DNA of 64,000 nucleotides, from assembly GCA_903824575.1 (NCBI GenBank), contig CAIJXJ010000050.1, positions 1-64,000 of the forward strand, given 5' to 3'. Below are positions 29,321 through 37,516 of this stretch, piece by piece. Numbering within the stretch: position 1 is the first letter of the stretch; every line of letters begins with the position of its first letter. Source of the DNA: an uncultured Methylobacillus sp. Its GTDB lineage: Bacteria; Pseudomonadota; Gammaproteobacteria; Burkholderiales; Methylophilaceae. The notes under the pieces were generated by a model that had not been told where the DNA came from, did no database searches, and saw only the letters and a list, made by a program, of their open reading frames with translations. The position numbers and the translations under genes are program-made.

Positions 29321-29536
29321 TTGCTAATTTCCCGGACCAGCCAGTATGCCATCCAGGCCCTACTGGAAACCGATCAAAGTCGATCTATTGCGCGCTGGAA
29401 TCGGAAACAATCTCCATGCTCGTCACCGCAGTTATTCATGGCAAGTGAGTGGCGGCTATCTCCACGCTCACCACGGCGTAAATCTGCGATTTCATGCACA
29501 TCGGTAAACGCCTCACAGGTGAATTGGCAACCCTGA
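29321..29536 (+). pseudogene. Degraded Rrf2/IscR-family regulator
   Basis: The frame begins LLISRTSQYAIQALLETD, the recognition-helix start of Rrf2 regulators (usually 'RTSQYAIQALLYLA'). After ~18 residues the similarity ends, the composition turns random and a stop follows. There is a TTG but no ATG start. It is read two bases after the zinc-ribbon gene, so it was probably once the operon's last gene, sensing Fe-S status. Confidence 0.65.
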
Positions 29537-29828
29537 TCTCTATTGAAGAAGGCAGCTCTTTATTGGCGCCAAACTTCCGCTGGCCGGCAGCGGTCCACTA
29601 GAACGGATTCACCCAAAGTCAGCTTCCTGATAAAGATGAACTAACGCTACCCTGAGCCGTCAGTCAAGAAAATAAGCAGTTGACCTTCAGCAGCGGTACC
29701 AAAAAATGTGAGCGGTTATTGGCGTCGCGCCAACCAAATTTCTCGCGCCTAAGGCAGTGATGCAAAGCCGACTTATGGGTGAGAGCCAGTCAGCCACAAT
29801 TTCGAACTAAGCCGATTTTGTAATCTTG
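29537..29828. other. Non-coding stretch between the nif operon and the TetR gene
   Basis: No gene, hairpin or promoter of quality is visible. A short open frame at ~29492-29601 (plus strand, starting MHIGKRLTGELATLISI) has no recognisable domain and is probably part of the decaying regulator region. Confidence 0.5.
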
Positions 29829-30392
29829 CTAACGCAGGCTCGATTTGATCAGAAGAATCGCAGCCTCTCTTGCATATCCCAAAGCACCCGAACCTTTGTT
29901 CAATTGTTCAGAGAGAATGGCCCCTTCGATTAGCATGGATAGCTGCTGTCCAAGCGATTCAGGTGATTTAGCCCCAGCATCAGCGGCTAACTTTGTCAGG
30001 TAAGTACGAAACTCCTTAGCTAACTCTGCTGACAATAGATTAACTGGATTGTCGGACTGAGGAAATTCCGCACTGGCTTTCATGAAAGGAAGGCCAGCGC
30101 ACTCTGGGTTCTGCAACCATTCATCAATGCAGTCAATTAGCTTCTGGAGCTTTTCGGCGGGGTCATCGCTAAGTTTGCTGAGCCTGTCACTAAGCCAATC
30201 GTAAAACTCTCGGCTTCGCAAAGAAATGATTTCCAAAACCAAGTCCTCCTTGGTGTGGAAATACTTATAAAGCGTCATCTTGGAGATGTCTGCCTTGGCG
30301 GCAATCGTATCAACGCCAGTCGAATTGATCCCACGAACCTGGAATAGGCTCGCCGCTGTGGCAATGATGTGTTCTCGCGTGTTGCGTTTCAT
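29829..30392 (-). CDS. TetR/AcrR-family repressor
   Basis: 187 residues. The N-terminal helix-turn-helix is canonical (REHIIATAASLFQVRGINST, then ISKMTLYKYFHTKEDLVLEI). The C-terminal ligand domain (LPFMKASAEFPQSDNP, LGQQLSMLIEGAILSEQL) is of the YxxF/AcrR class. It is divergent from the thioredoxin-like gene, with two tandem 16-bp palindromes in the shared promoter, so it probably represses itself and the plus-strand pair. Confidence 0.93.
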   Translation of the reverse strand: MKRNTREHIIATAASLFQVRGINSTGVDTIAAKADISKMTLYKYFHTKEDLVLEIISLRSREFYDWLSDRLSKLSDDPAEKLQKLIDCIDEWLQNPECAGLPFMKASAEFPQSDNPVNLLSAELAKEFRTYLTKLAADAGAKSPESLGQQLSMLIEGAILSEQLNKGSGALGYAREAAILLIKSSLR

Positions 30393-30428
30393 CGATTTGA
30401 ATTTTCCAGAAATAACTCTTGCACAAAA

Positions 30429-30461
30429 TGTACAGGTCTGTACACTATACAGATCTGTACA
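30429..30461. promoter_or_regulatory. Tandem TetR operators
   Basis: TGTACAG-GT-CTGTACA (30429-30444, perfect) and TATACAG-AT-CTGTACA (30446-30461, one mismatch), with centres 17 bases apart. They lie ~35 bases upstream of the TetR start and ~30 before the plus-strand gene, the right place to control both. Confidence 0.88.
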
Positions 30462-30492
30462 TTAAAAGCGATCTTCTCACATCATTTGAGAC

Positions 30493-30777
30493 ATGTCTAT
30501 GAAACTGATTGTATGCACCATGCAGAGACATGCGCCCAATCCACATTCATGCGGAAACAGTGGTGGTTTGGAGATTGCCCAACGGCTTGAACAGGCTATT
30601 ACTGAACATGGACTCTTTGTTTCCTTGGAGAGAGTTCGCTGCCTCAGTTTGTGCCAGAAAGGTCCAAATGTTCAGCTACTGCCAGAAGGAAAAAACTGGC
30701 ATGGGGTCAATCAGGGGAAAGTCGACGAAATCGTTGATTATTTAAAGCGATCTGACTCCATAACATTAACCACATAA
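30493..30777 (+). CDS. Thioredoxin-like [2Fe-2S] ferredoxin-family protein (DUF1636-like)
   Basis: 94 residues. C8, C20, C50 and C54 (LIVCTM, HSCGNSGG, VRCLSLCQKGPN) match the four ligands of thioredoxin-fold [2Fe-2S] proteins. The 'CL..C..GP' segment is diagnostic. It lies behind the TetR operators and 12 bases before a membrane protein gene, so the three form one regulated unit. Redox partner unknown. Confidence 0.75.
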   Translation: MSMKLIVCTMQRHAPNPHSCGNSGGLEIAQRLEQAITEHGLFVSLERVRCLSLCQKGPNVQLLPEGKNWHGVNQGKVDEIVDYLKRSDSITLTT

Positions 30778-30789
30778 GGAGGAAGCAAG

Positions 30790-31191
30790 ATGGATATTAA
30801 TCTGAAGATGGGTGTCATTTTGATTTTCTGTTCCCTGGCATGCGCCTGGTTGGGGACATTTGCTCGCTGGTTCCCGATTAAGGGACTGGATGGTGGACTC
30901 ATCAAGGATTACGGTCTGCTGATCAAGGCACATATCGACTACATCCTGATGGCAATTCTAAATTTAGGAATCTATTCCGTAGCCAAAGCTGGTGGAATTG
31001 CATTACCAGTAGAAGCCTGCTGGTTGATCGCCATCGGCGGGTTTACCAATCCCACGGTGTTCACCATCGCCATGCTAAAGCCGGATTTCTGGCAGTTCAT
31101 GTGGGCCAAGGTCTACACCGCCGCGACCTTCGCACTCTCCACTGTGGGTTTTGTCTGGGCAGGCATTGTGATGTTCAACGTTGTTGGATGA
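30790..31191 (+). CDS. Small four-helix membrane protein
   Basis: 133 residues with four hydrophobic segments at about 8-26, 45-68, 75-95 and 105-130. Between helices 1 and 2 lies FARWFPIKGLDGGLIKDYGL. It has a GGAGG site and forms an operon with the [2Fe-2S] protein under TetR control. No family recognised; a role in quinone or redox stress would fit but is only a guess. Confidence 0.72.
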   Translation: MDINLKMGVILIFCSLACAWLGTFARWFPIKGLDGGLIKDYGLLIKAHIDYILMAILNLGIYSVAKAGGIALPVEACWLIAIGGFTNPTVFTIAMLKPDFWQFMWAKVYTAATFALSTVGFVWAGIVMFNVVG

Positions 31192-31210
31192 GGCGAATCT
31201 CTGTTAATCG

Positions 31211-31951
31211 TCACAGTTGCATCGCAGCTGGAGCGTAATAGCAGGTAACCTTCTGATAAAGCTGACGCACTTCATCCAGATTCGTGGAGGTCGTGTCTAA
31301 CTGGTCAATGTTAACGACACCCTCCATGAATAAAGCGCGCTGATCAGCTGCAAGCATTAATGCTTGAGGGTATGAGCACTGACCCGCCTTGATCTTGTCG
31401 TTCATTTGATAGAGGGCGACAAGAGTATCGGGGCGAGAAACAACAGGCGTACCGTTCTGGATTTTGGAAGCAGCTTGCTTCATTTGCTGGGGCTGCCCCG
31501 ATCTGAAGCTGGAGGGAATAAGCATGGGGCCTGTAACCAGGGCAATCATTGCAACAGAAGCGAATGAAGCGATAAAAAGCATGCGCGATTTGGCAATTAG
31601 TCTTGGTTTCGCAGCTGCGATAAGGCTGGCTGCTGCATCCCCTGCTTGAGCCATAGAGTTACTTCCCGGGTTTCTGATTTCCTCATTGAGGGCACCAAGG
31701 AGAAGGAAATACAGTTGGAATGCAAGTTTGTCAGGTTCAACAAAACTGGCTTCAGCGACAAGAGAATGCAAAAAAGAGTTGAGATGGTGATGGGCTTCAA
31801 CATCATGGCCCGTATTCAGCAACTGCTCGCGTATGCCGGGAGCGTCCAGCCAGTCTTGCAAGATGACGAACAGATTAACGATCTGCGCCTCCGGCGTTCT
31901 GGCAGATTTCTTGACCATACGCTCTAACCACTTAGAAGAGAGCATTTGCAT
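31211..31951 (-). CDS. Membrane-anchored protein with TetR-C-like N-terminal domain
   Basis: 246 residues from the ATG at 31951. Residues ~15-105 (IVNLFVILQDWLDAPGIRE, LVAEASFVEPDKLAFQLYFL) resemble the ligand-binding half of TetR repressors, without any DNA-binding part. Residues ~125-145 form one membrane segment (LFIASFASVAMIALVTGPML). The rest (~150-246) is presumably periplasmic, with two cysteines (AGQCSYPQ, VTCYYAPA). It looks like a fused or decayed TetR; function unknown. Confidence 0.6.
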   Translation of the reverse strand: MQMLSSKWLERMVKKSARTPEAQIVNLFVILQDWLDAPGIREQLLNTGHDVEAHHHLNSFLHSLVAEASFVEPDKLAFQLYFLLLGALNEEIRNPGSNSMAQAGDAAASLIAAAKPRLIAKSRMLFIASFASVAMIALVTGPMLIPSSFRSGQPQQMKQAASKIQNGTPVVSRPDTLVALYQMNDKIKAGQCSYPQALMLAADQRALFMEGVVNIDQLDTTSTNLDEVRQLYQKVTCYYAPAAMQL

Positions 31952-32009
31952 AGTGCAGCTTCCGTTTTTTAGGTAAAAAAATGATAAACCACCGAATTGT
32001 GAGCATAAC

Positions 32010-32288
32010 ATGATAACAATCGGCATGAACTATCACGTCATTCCATGCAAAGAAAACAAATTCAAACCTGCATTTGAGGGTGTTGCCAACGCCCTGTCAG
32101 ATGCGGAAGGATACAAGAAGTCGAGACTATATTCTGACTGCATCGAGCCGCACAAATTTCTGATCATTTCGGAATGGTCTAACCAAGAGGCATTTCAGGC
32201 TTTCATCGGGTCGGAAGCCTTCCGGAAAGTGGCCAATTGGGGTGCAGGCGAAATGCTCCTTGGTCGTCCAACCCACAAAGTTGATTAA
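32010..32288 (+). CDS. Antibiotic biosynthesis monooxygenase (ABM) domain protein
   Basis: 92 residues with the ferredoxin-like ABM fold: MNYHVIPCKENKFKPAFEGV, then SRLYSDCIEPHKFLIISEW and AFQAFIGSEAFRKV. Such proteins act as small cofactor-free oxygenases or quinone/haem-handling enzymes. The start may be five residues further on. It stands alone, divergent from the membrane-anchored protein. Confidence 0.82.
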   Translation: MITIGMNYHVIPCKENKFKPAFEGVANALSDAEGYKKSRLYSDCIEPHKFLIISEWSNQEAFQAFIGSEAFRKVANWGAGEMLLGRPTHKVD

Positions 32289-32324
32289 CCAGAAATACTA
32301 GATTCTTCCTGAAAGAGGTTATTT

Positions 32325-32654
32325 ATGAATATGCCATCCATCGATACACAACTTACTGACTGGCGGGGTAAATCGCTCAAATTAGAAAGCGAGGTAAAAA
32401 AGGTCATCGTCGGCCAGGACAGGGCGATTCGTTTGATGAACATTGCCATCTTTGCACGCGGTCATGTGCTGCTTGAAGGCGGAGTCGGAGTTGGGAAAAC
32501 GACGCTGTTGCAGTCAATCACGCGAGGCATCGGTGGTGCTTATGAGCGTATTGAAGGTGACCTATCAGCGCCCACAGTATCAAACCCTTTCAAGCTGACT
32601 TCAAGAGCAGCGCCGCTTCATTCAAGTGGTGGCCGGACCCCGTCAAGTGGGTAA
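32325..32654 (+). pseudogene. Truncated MoxR-type AAA ATPase
   Basis: The first ~88 residues follow MoxR ATPases (VKKVIVGQDRAIRLMNIAI, HVLLEGGVGVGKTTLLQSI, then ERIEGDLSAPTVSNP), covering the Walker A region. The frame then runs into unrelated sequence and stops at 109 residues, against ~330 for an intact protein. Walker B and the sensor motifs are gone. The break lies near 32590. Confidence 0.78.
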
Positions 32655-32712
32655 AACCACCTTGGTTCAACAAGTCTGTGATGTCAGCGTGCGGGAAGTA
32701 ACGCAAATTTGA
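32608..32712 (+). pseudogene. Fragment of a DUF4143-type ATPase
   Basis: In a different frame from the MoxR piece, this reads QRRFIQVVAGPRQVGKTTLV and then QQVCDVSV before a stop. 'GPRQVGKTTL' is the Walker A of the DUF4143 ATPase family. No other part of the gene is found. A deletion or recombination seems to have joined two ATPase genes here. The 160 bases that follow show nothing recognisable. Confidence 0.65.
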
Positions 32713-32872
32713 TGCCTGTTAGCAGAAAGGCGGCGATTCAATTGCGACTTGCTTGACAGCGGTGTTGTCATGCGTGGTCTTGGTGCGGTCGCGCCTTGGC
32801 AGTGCATGGATCGCGCCATCCCAGGCATTAGCAGAGCTTGCCAGGCAGTGGACTTGGGCTAAAGGCTTACAA

Positions 32873-33268
32873 TCAAAGTCCGTGCCGGCACGCTTCCGGA
32901 TTGCCCGCGTCGGGCTGACTCAAACCCAACCAGGCTTTGATCACCTCCGGATCAAAGCCGACCTCGAACCGGCCATCGGCCTCCAGCAGGGGGCGGCGAA
33001 TCAGCAATGGATCGGCGCGCATCATGGCCAGCGCCGTTACAGCGTCTAGTTCTTCGGGCACGATTTCGCCAGACTTGACCTTGGGCGACGCTCGATTAAA
33101 CCATGCGGCCACTGGACGTTCGCCAAAGAAGGCTAACAGTCGCTGTGCAGTCCATGGTTCAGTCAGCAGATTTCTAGCAAGCACGGTATGCCCGGCCGCG
33201 GCCAGCAGCACTTTTTGACGCGTATTGTTGGCGCAACCCGGTTTTTCATAAAAAATGACGGTCGTCAT
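32873..33268 (-). CDS. Nitrogenase-associated ArsC/Spx-fold protein (NifO-like)
   Basis: 131 residues of the ArsC/Spx thioredoxin-like family: MTTVIFYEKPGCANNTRQK with one conserved cysteine, the RNLLTEPWTAQRLLAFFG helix, and LLIRRPLLEADGRFEVGFD. This subgroup is the 'nitrogenase-associated protein' found with draTG or nif genes (NifO in Azotobacter). It overlaps draG by four bases. Its role is unclear; redox or nitrate-linked control has been proposed for relatives. Confidence 0.88.
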   Translation of the reverse strand: MTTVIFYEKPGCANNTRQKVLLAAAGHTVLARNLLTEPWTAQRLLAFFGERPVAAWFNRASPKVKSGEIVPEELDAVTALAMMRADPLLIRRPLLEADGRFEVGFDPEVIKAWLGLSQPDAGNPEACRHGL

Positions 33269-34140
33269 GAAAATTTTCCCTTGAATAAGGCATGCGTCTG
33301 TCGTTCAATTTCCGCCCGCACGGTTTCATCAAGACTATTCAGCCAGCGAGCGGGTATTGCTTCCACTCCATACAGTGCGCCAGCCAACATGCCTGCTATG
33401 GCGCCGGTGGTATCAGCATCCTCGCCACAATTGACGGTATTCACCAGGCAGGTTTCAAAACTGTCGCTATGAAAAAAATGGTGGAACACGGTCTGCATGG
33501 TATCGACGATATAGCCACTGGCACGGCCAGGATAGGGCTGAAAACGGAACTTCGGGTGCTGCTCGACCAACGCGTTGGCAATTTTGCGGCAATCCACTAC
33601 ACCCCGCCCGGCAAGCAAACTATGCACCAGTCGTCCAAGTGTCAGCACGGCGGCATCTGATAGTGGGTGATGGTGGGTAAGATGTGCCTGCGCAAGTGCT
33701 GCGTGCTGAAAACCTGCATCATCTCCATAAGTCGCCAGCGCCACCGGCAATACGCGCATGGCGGCGCCGTTACCGCCATCCCCTTCACTAGGTGGGGCAA
33801 CCAGACTGCCATCGTGCATGAATCGTCGGATGCCGCGCCGGCAGGTGTTGCCGACATCGATGGGATAGTGCTTGAGCCAGGCCGCAAACTGTTCGCCCGC
33901 CACCCGTGCGTCCCAGCCACCAGTCGCCATCCAGGCGCGACCAAGGCAAAGCGACATTTCGGTGTCGTCTGTGATCTGGCCGGGTTTGAGCTTCAACCAG
34001 CCGCCACCAGTCATTTCGCTGTGCGTGCCACGATGCGCGATTTCACGCGCGGTGAGGAACTCCACCGGCGCACCCAGCGCATCCCCCACGGCGAGGCCAA
34101 GATAGGCGCCAAGAGCTCTACTCAGTAATTTATCAGGCAT
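33265..34140 (-). CDS. draG: ADP-ribosyl-dinitrogenase reductase hydrolase DraG
   Basis: 291 residues. DraG removes ADP-ribose from the NifH arginine and restores nitrogenase activity. Dinuclear-manganese motifs are all present: GLAVGDALGAPVEF, GQITDDTEMSLCLG, SEGDGGNGAAMRVLP and NCGEDADTTGAIAG. The ATG at 34140 overlaps the draT end by eight bases; an ATG three codons earlier is possible. Confidence 0.95.
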   Translation of the reverse strand: MPDKLLSRALGAYLGLAVGDALGAPVEFLTAREIAHRGTHSEMTGGGWLKLKPGQITDDTEMSLCLGRAWMATGGWDARVAGEQFAAWLKHYPIDVGNTCRRGIRRFMHDGSLVAPPSEGDGGNGAAMRVLPVALATYGDDAGFQHAALAQAHLTHHHPLSDAAVLTLGRLVHSLLAGRGVVDCRKIANALVEQHPKFRFQPYPGRASGYIVDTMQTVFHHFFHSDSFETCLVNTVNCGEDADTTGAIAGMLAGALYGVEAIPARWLNSLDETVRAEIERQTHALFKGKFS

Positions 34141-34960
34141 AACTCGCATTCACCCAGTAGTCTCCTCCAAGCGCCAGCACCTCACCTTCCCCGGACAGCA
34201 GAGGCTTGTATAACAGGCCAGGGAAAAACAGCAGTTTGACCACCGGGACACGAACTTCAAGTATCCAGTCACCGAACTCATCGGCGCGCTCGCGTGACGT
34301 GGTAAATGACACCAGATTATTCAGCCGCAGCCTGCATCGTCCTTTTTCCAACTTATTCATCGACAGGGTTGGCTCGTCGTAACCATTGACCCCACGCCAT
34401 AAAGTCACCCATTCGCGGGCTGGAATTCCATAACGTTGCACTACAAACTGGCAGTACTCGTAGAGCAGGTCAAGCTGCATATGGATACTGTTGCTGTGAA
34501 AACGACTGGAATATTTTTCTTCCAGATAGCGCATCCAGGCTTGGGAAGGATAAGAATTCAGTGGCTGTTTGTGAAAGGTCGGCGTCAACCCGAAGCGGCT
34601 TTCAACCCAGCCTTTAAGCACGGCACCCTGAGGGCTGTTAGAGTCAAAACCCCAGCCTTCCATCAACTTGAGGTAACTTGGACGGAAACGCCTGACTTCT
34701 GCGTGTTGGATTGCATACGCGCTTGGCTTCAGATCAAACACGATGTCCATATAACAGCGAAATTTCTCTGCCGCATCAGCCAAGTCGACAGCTTCATCCA
34801 GCAGCCTGAACAGGCCCCGGTGCGTTTCGAGCGCACCCGCTATCCTCAAGAGTTGTGGATAGTCATTAAACTCGAGGGATCCCAGCAATCCCGCTGGAAT
34901 ACCCACCAGATTGGTCGAATACCACTGCTGCGGATCACTGTATTTATCTTTACCGGACAT
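34133..34960 (-). CDS. draT: NAD+-dinitrogen-reductase ADP-ribosyltransferase DraT
   Basis: 275 residues. DraT transfers ADP-ribose from NAD+ to an arginine of NifH when ammonium rises or energy falls. The sequence follows the family: QWYSTNLVGIPAGLLGSLEF, YMDIVFDLKP, YLKLMEGWGFDSNSPQGAV, EWVTLWRGVNGYDEP, LNNLVSFTTSRERADEFGDW and the C-terminal LSGEGEVLALGGDYWV with the catalytic glutamate region. The start MSGKDKYSDPQQW sits behind GGGAGGG. Confidence 0.95.
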   Translation of the reverse strand: MSGKDKYSDPQQWYSTNLVGIPAGLLGSLEFNDYPQLLRIAGALETHRGLFRLLDEAVDLADAAEKFRCYMDIVFDLKPSAYAIQHAEVRRFRPSYLKLMEGWGFDSNSPQGAVLKGWVESRFGLTPTFHKQPLNSYPSQAWMRYLEEKYSSRFHSNSIHMQLDLLYEYCQFVVQRYGIPAREWVTLWRGVNGYDEPTLSMNKLEKGRCRLRLNNLVSFTTSRERADEFGDWILEVRVPVVKLLFFPGLLYKPLLSGEGEVLALGGDYWVNASYA

Positions 34961-35000
34961 AAAGCTTGCCCTCCCCGCTAAGGGAAGGGCTAACATCAGG

Positions 35001-35591
35001 TCACACCGGACGATTTTCGTTCGGATTACGGACCGGGCCCATCAACTTGAGGCCCTCCTCATAAGTGATGACAGGATAACTGGCCGTGAATTTGAGCGCT
35101 TTGTCAGCCACAATATCCAGCTTGGAGGCGGTATCGAGCTTCTTCAATTCAGTCTTTTCCAGACGCAGCAGTTCCAGCAATTCGTTGTAAACAGTGGACT
35201 CATCAATCGGCAGAATGAAGAAGGTTGCACCCCCCATGCTGACCTGATACTTCTTAAGCAAATCAATATTGTTGCAGAACAGGAAATACTTGCCATCCGG
35301 ACTCAGGGTATCACCCAGAGCCTCCACCAGCATGTCGAGATAACCGAAGGACAAAAGATAGCCGGTAAAAAACGGGATGGTGCTCTCCCCTTCGGTAGCG
35401 ATGGCCATCACCTGGTCAACCGTAATTTCCGGTGGGCGGGCCTCGTCAGCCAGTTGCGGTGCGAACTTGATCGCAAGTTCACCACGGAAGCCGAAGCGCC
35501 CGGGTTTCTTGGTGACGGCTTTCAACACCGGATTTTGCAGGCGCTGTTCTAATTCCAGTCTGGCAAAGGCGGTTTGGGCGAGCGTGGTCAT
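35001..35591 (-). CDS. Unrecognised protein between truncated haemoglobin and draT
   Basis: 196 residues, soluble and mixed alpha/beta, with no cysteine pattern beyond one in FLFCNNIDLLKKY. Distinct blocks are RFGFRGELAIKFAPQLADEA, TEGESTIPFFTGYLLSFGY and a helical LLELLRLEKTELKKLDTASK. It lies six bases after the globin gene and ~40 bases before draT, so it is in the switch-off operon. I do not recognise a family; a regulator or partner of DraT is only a positional guess. Confidence 0.75.
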   Translation of the reverse strand: MTTLAQTAFARLELEQRLQNPVLKAVTKKPGRFGFRGELAIKFAPQLADEARPPEITVDQVMAIATEGESTIPFFTGYLLSFGYLDMLVEALGDTLSPDGKYFLFCNNIDLLKKYQVSMGGATFFILPIDESTVYNELLELLRLEKTELKKLDTASKLDIVADKALKFTASYPVITYEEGLKLMGPVRNPNENRPV

Positions 35592-35597
35592 ACGTTG

Positions 35598-36041
35598 TTA
35601 CTCCTTGTTGTCGTTGCGAATGAAATCTGCGGTTTTGAAAAAAGCTTGATCCAGTTGTTGCCGAAGTGTCACGTCGACGACAACCTCATCCATGGCGCTG
35701 CGCATACACTGCATCCAGGCGTCACGTTCCGCCACACCTATCGGGAAAGTCAGGTGTTTCTGACGCAATCTTGGATGACCACGTTCAGCCGAGTAAACCT
35801 TGGGGCCACCCAGCCATTCGATCAGAAACTTCACCAGCACTTCCTTGGTATGGCTTAGATCGGCCTCGTGCAACGCGCGGATGCCAACTGCCTCAGGCAG
35901 GGTATCCATGAAGAAATAGAAACGTTCCACCAGGCTGCGGATCTGCACTTCACCACCGATGGTGTCGAAATGCGGATTGCTGATGATCTGTGGCAGCGGG
36001 CGCAAGCCGGGATGTTGCTCTGGAGAAAATGGCTTGGTCAT
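35598..36041 (-). CDS. Group II truncated haemoglobin
   Basis: 147 residues of the TrHbO type: IGGEVQIRSLVERFYFFMDT, KEVLVKFLIEWLGGPKVYSAERG, and HPRLRQKHLTFPIGVAERDAWM carrying the proximal histidine, followed by QCMRSAMDEV with the typical tryptophan before it. It binds oxygen or NO. As the first gene of the globin-draT-draG operon, opposite nifH and with a sigma-54-like promoter, it is likely made with nitrogenase to buffer oxygen or NO. Confidence 0.92.
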   Translation of the reverse strand: MTKPFSPEQHPGLRPLPQIISNPHFDTIGGEVQIRSLVERFYFFMDTLPEAVGIRALHEADLSHTKEVLVKFLIEWLGGPKVYSAERGHPRLRQKHLTFPIGVAERDAWMQCMRSAMDEVVVDVTLRQQLDQAFFKTADFIRNDNKE

Positions 36042-36081
36042 ATTTTTGCATCAAGCTTCATGTATCAAATGAGTAACTGCT

Positions 36082-36097
36082 TGCAAGTGTTGTACCA
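36082..36097 (-). promoter_or_regulatory. Sigma-54-type promoter of the globin-draTG operon
   Basis: On the minus strand TGGTACAACACTTGCA fits TGGCAC-N5-TTGCW with one change (C to T). It ends 41 bases before the globin start and faces away from nifH. The single NifA site in this gap (36240-36255) lies ~150 bases upstream of it. Confidence 0.75.
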
Positions 36098-36239
36098 GCC
36101 CGCATAAAAATTGCTTTCTATCTGAGGGAAGCCAACAGTCATGCGGATCACAGATTAGTTTGATGCCGTTTATTGACAAAAATCACCCTATTTATCTAAC
36201 AGGATTTTTATGTCTGTTATGTCACGCATTCTCCATCAT

Positions 36240-36255
36240 TGTCGGGTTTGCGACA
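36240..36255. promoter_or_regulatory. NifA upstream activator site between nifH and the globin gene
   Basis: TGTCGGGTTTGCGACA matches TGT-N10-ACA with the extended TGTCG/CGACA arms. It is ~90 bases before the nifH promoter and ~150 before the divergent one, so one NifA site could serve both. Confidence 0.9.
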
Positions 36256-36336
36256 GCCGCCAACGAACCAGATGAAAACCTAAAAATAAATATTAATACA
36301 AAACAAATCAAATACTTAATAACAATTTTATTGGGT

Positions 36337-36352
36337 TGGCACAGCCTTTGCA
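36337..36352 (+). promoter_or_regulatory. Sigma-54 promoter of nifHDK
   Basis: TGGCACAGCCTTTGCA is a perfect TGGCAC-N5-TTGCA element. The leader to nifH is ~130 bases, long for a nif gene. Confidence 0.95.
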
Positions 36353-36469
36353 ATGACTGCTTTGCATGGCCGACAAACCATCCGACGCCGGATAAGAAGA
36401 GTTACAGATAGCGACTCGGAATCGGAACACGGGGTGCAAAACGGCAAAAAGATTTTTTACTTTATATGA

Positions 36470-37357
<888 letters not shown>

Positions 37358-37374
37358 GCACTAAAATCTGGCGA

Positions 37375-37408
37375 GAGACTCTTGGTCTGCTTATAAACCT
37401 TGAGTCTC
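37375..37408 (+). other. Hairpin just after nifH
   Basis: GAGACTC (37375-37381) pairs with GAGTCTC (37402-37408); after a 2x2 internal loop GGT/ACC extends the stem. There is no T-run, so it is more likely an mRNA-stability or processing element than a terminator. Confidence 0.55.
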
Positions 37409-37431
37409 CCTGTCGGCCCCCTTTCGAATCT

Positions 37432-37476
37432 GTTTCAAAAGTTGCGGGGGCTTGGAGCGCAACCAATTTTTGAAAC
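37432..37476 (+). other. Long hairpin before nifD
   Basis: GTTTCAAAA-GTTGCG pairs with CGCAAC-bulge-TTTTGAAAC: 6 + 9 bp with a four-base bulge and an 11-base loop. It ends 40 bases before the nifD start. No T-run follows; segmental mRNA processing between nifH and nifDK is plausible. Confidence 0.65.
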
Positions 37477-37516
37477 CGCTTCTTTAATTATGGCTTTTTA
37501 GAACCAGGAGAATGAA

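Noticed and set aside
32721-32872. Coding-like frames between the ATPase scar and the NifO-like gene
   Set aside because: No frame gives a recognisable motif on either strand.
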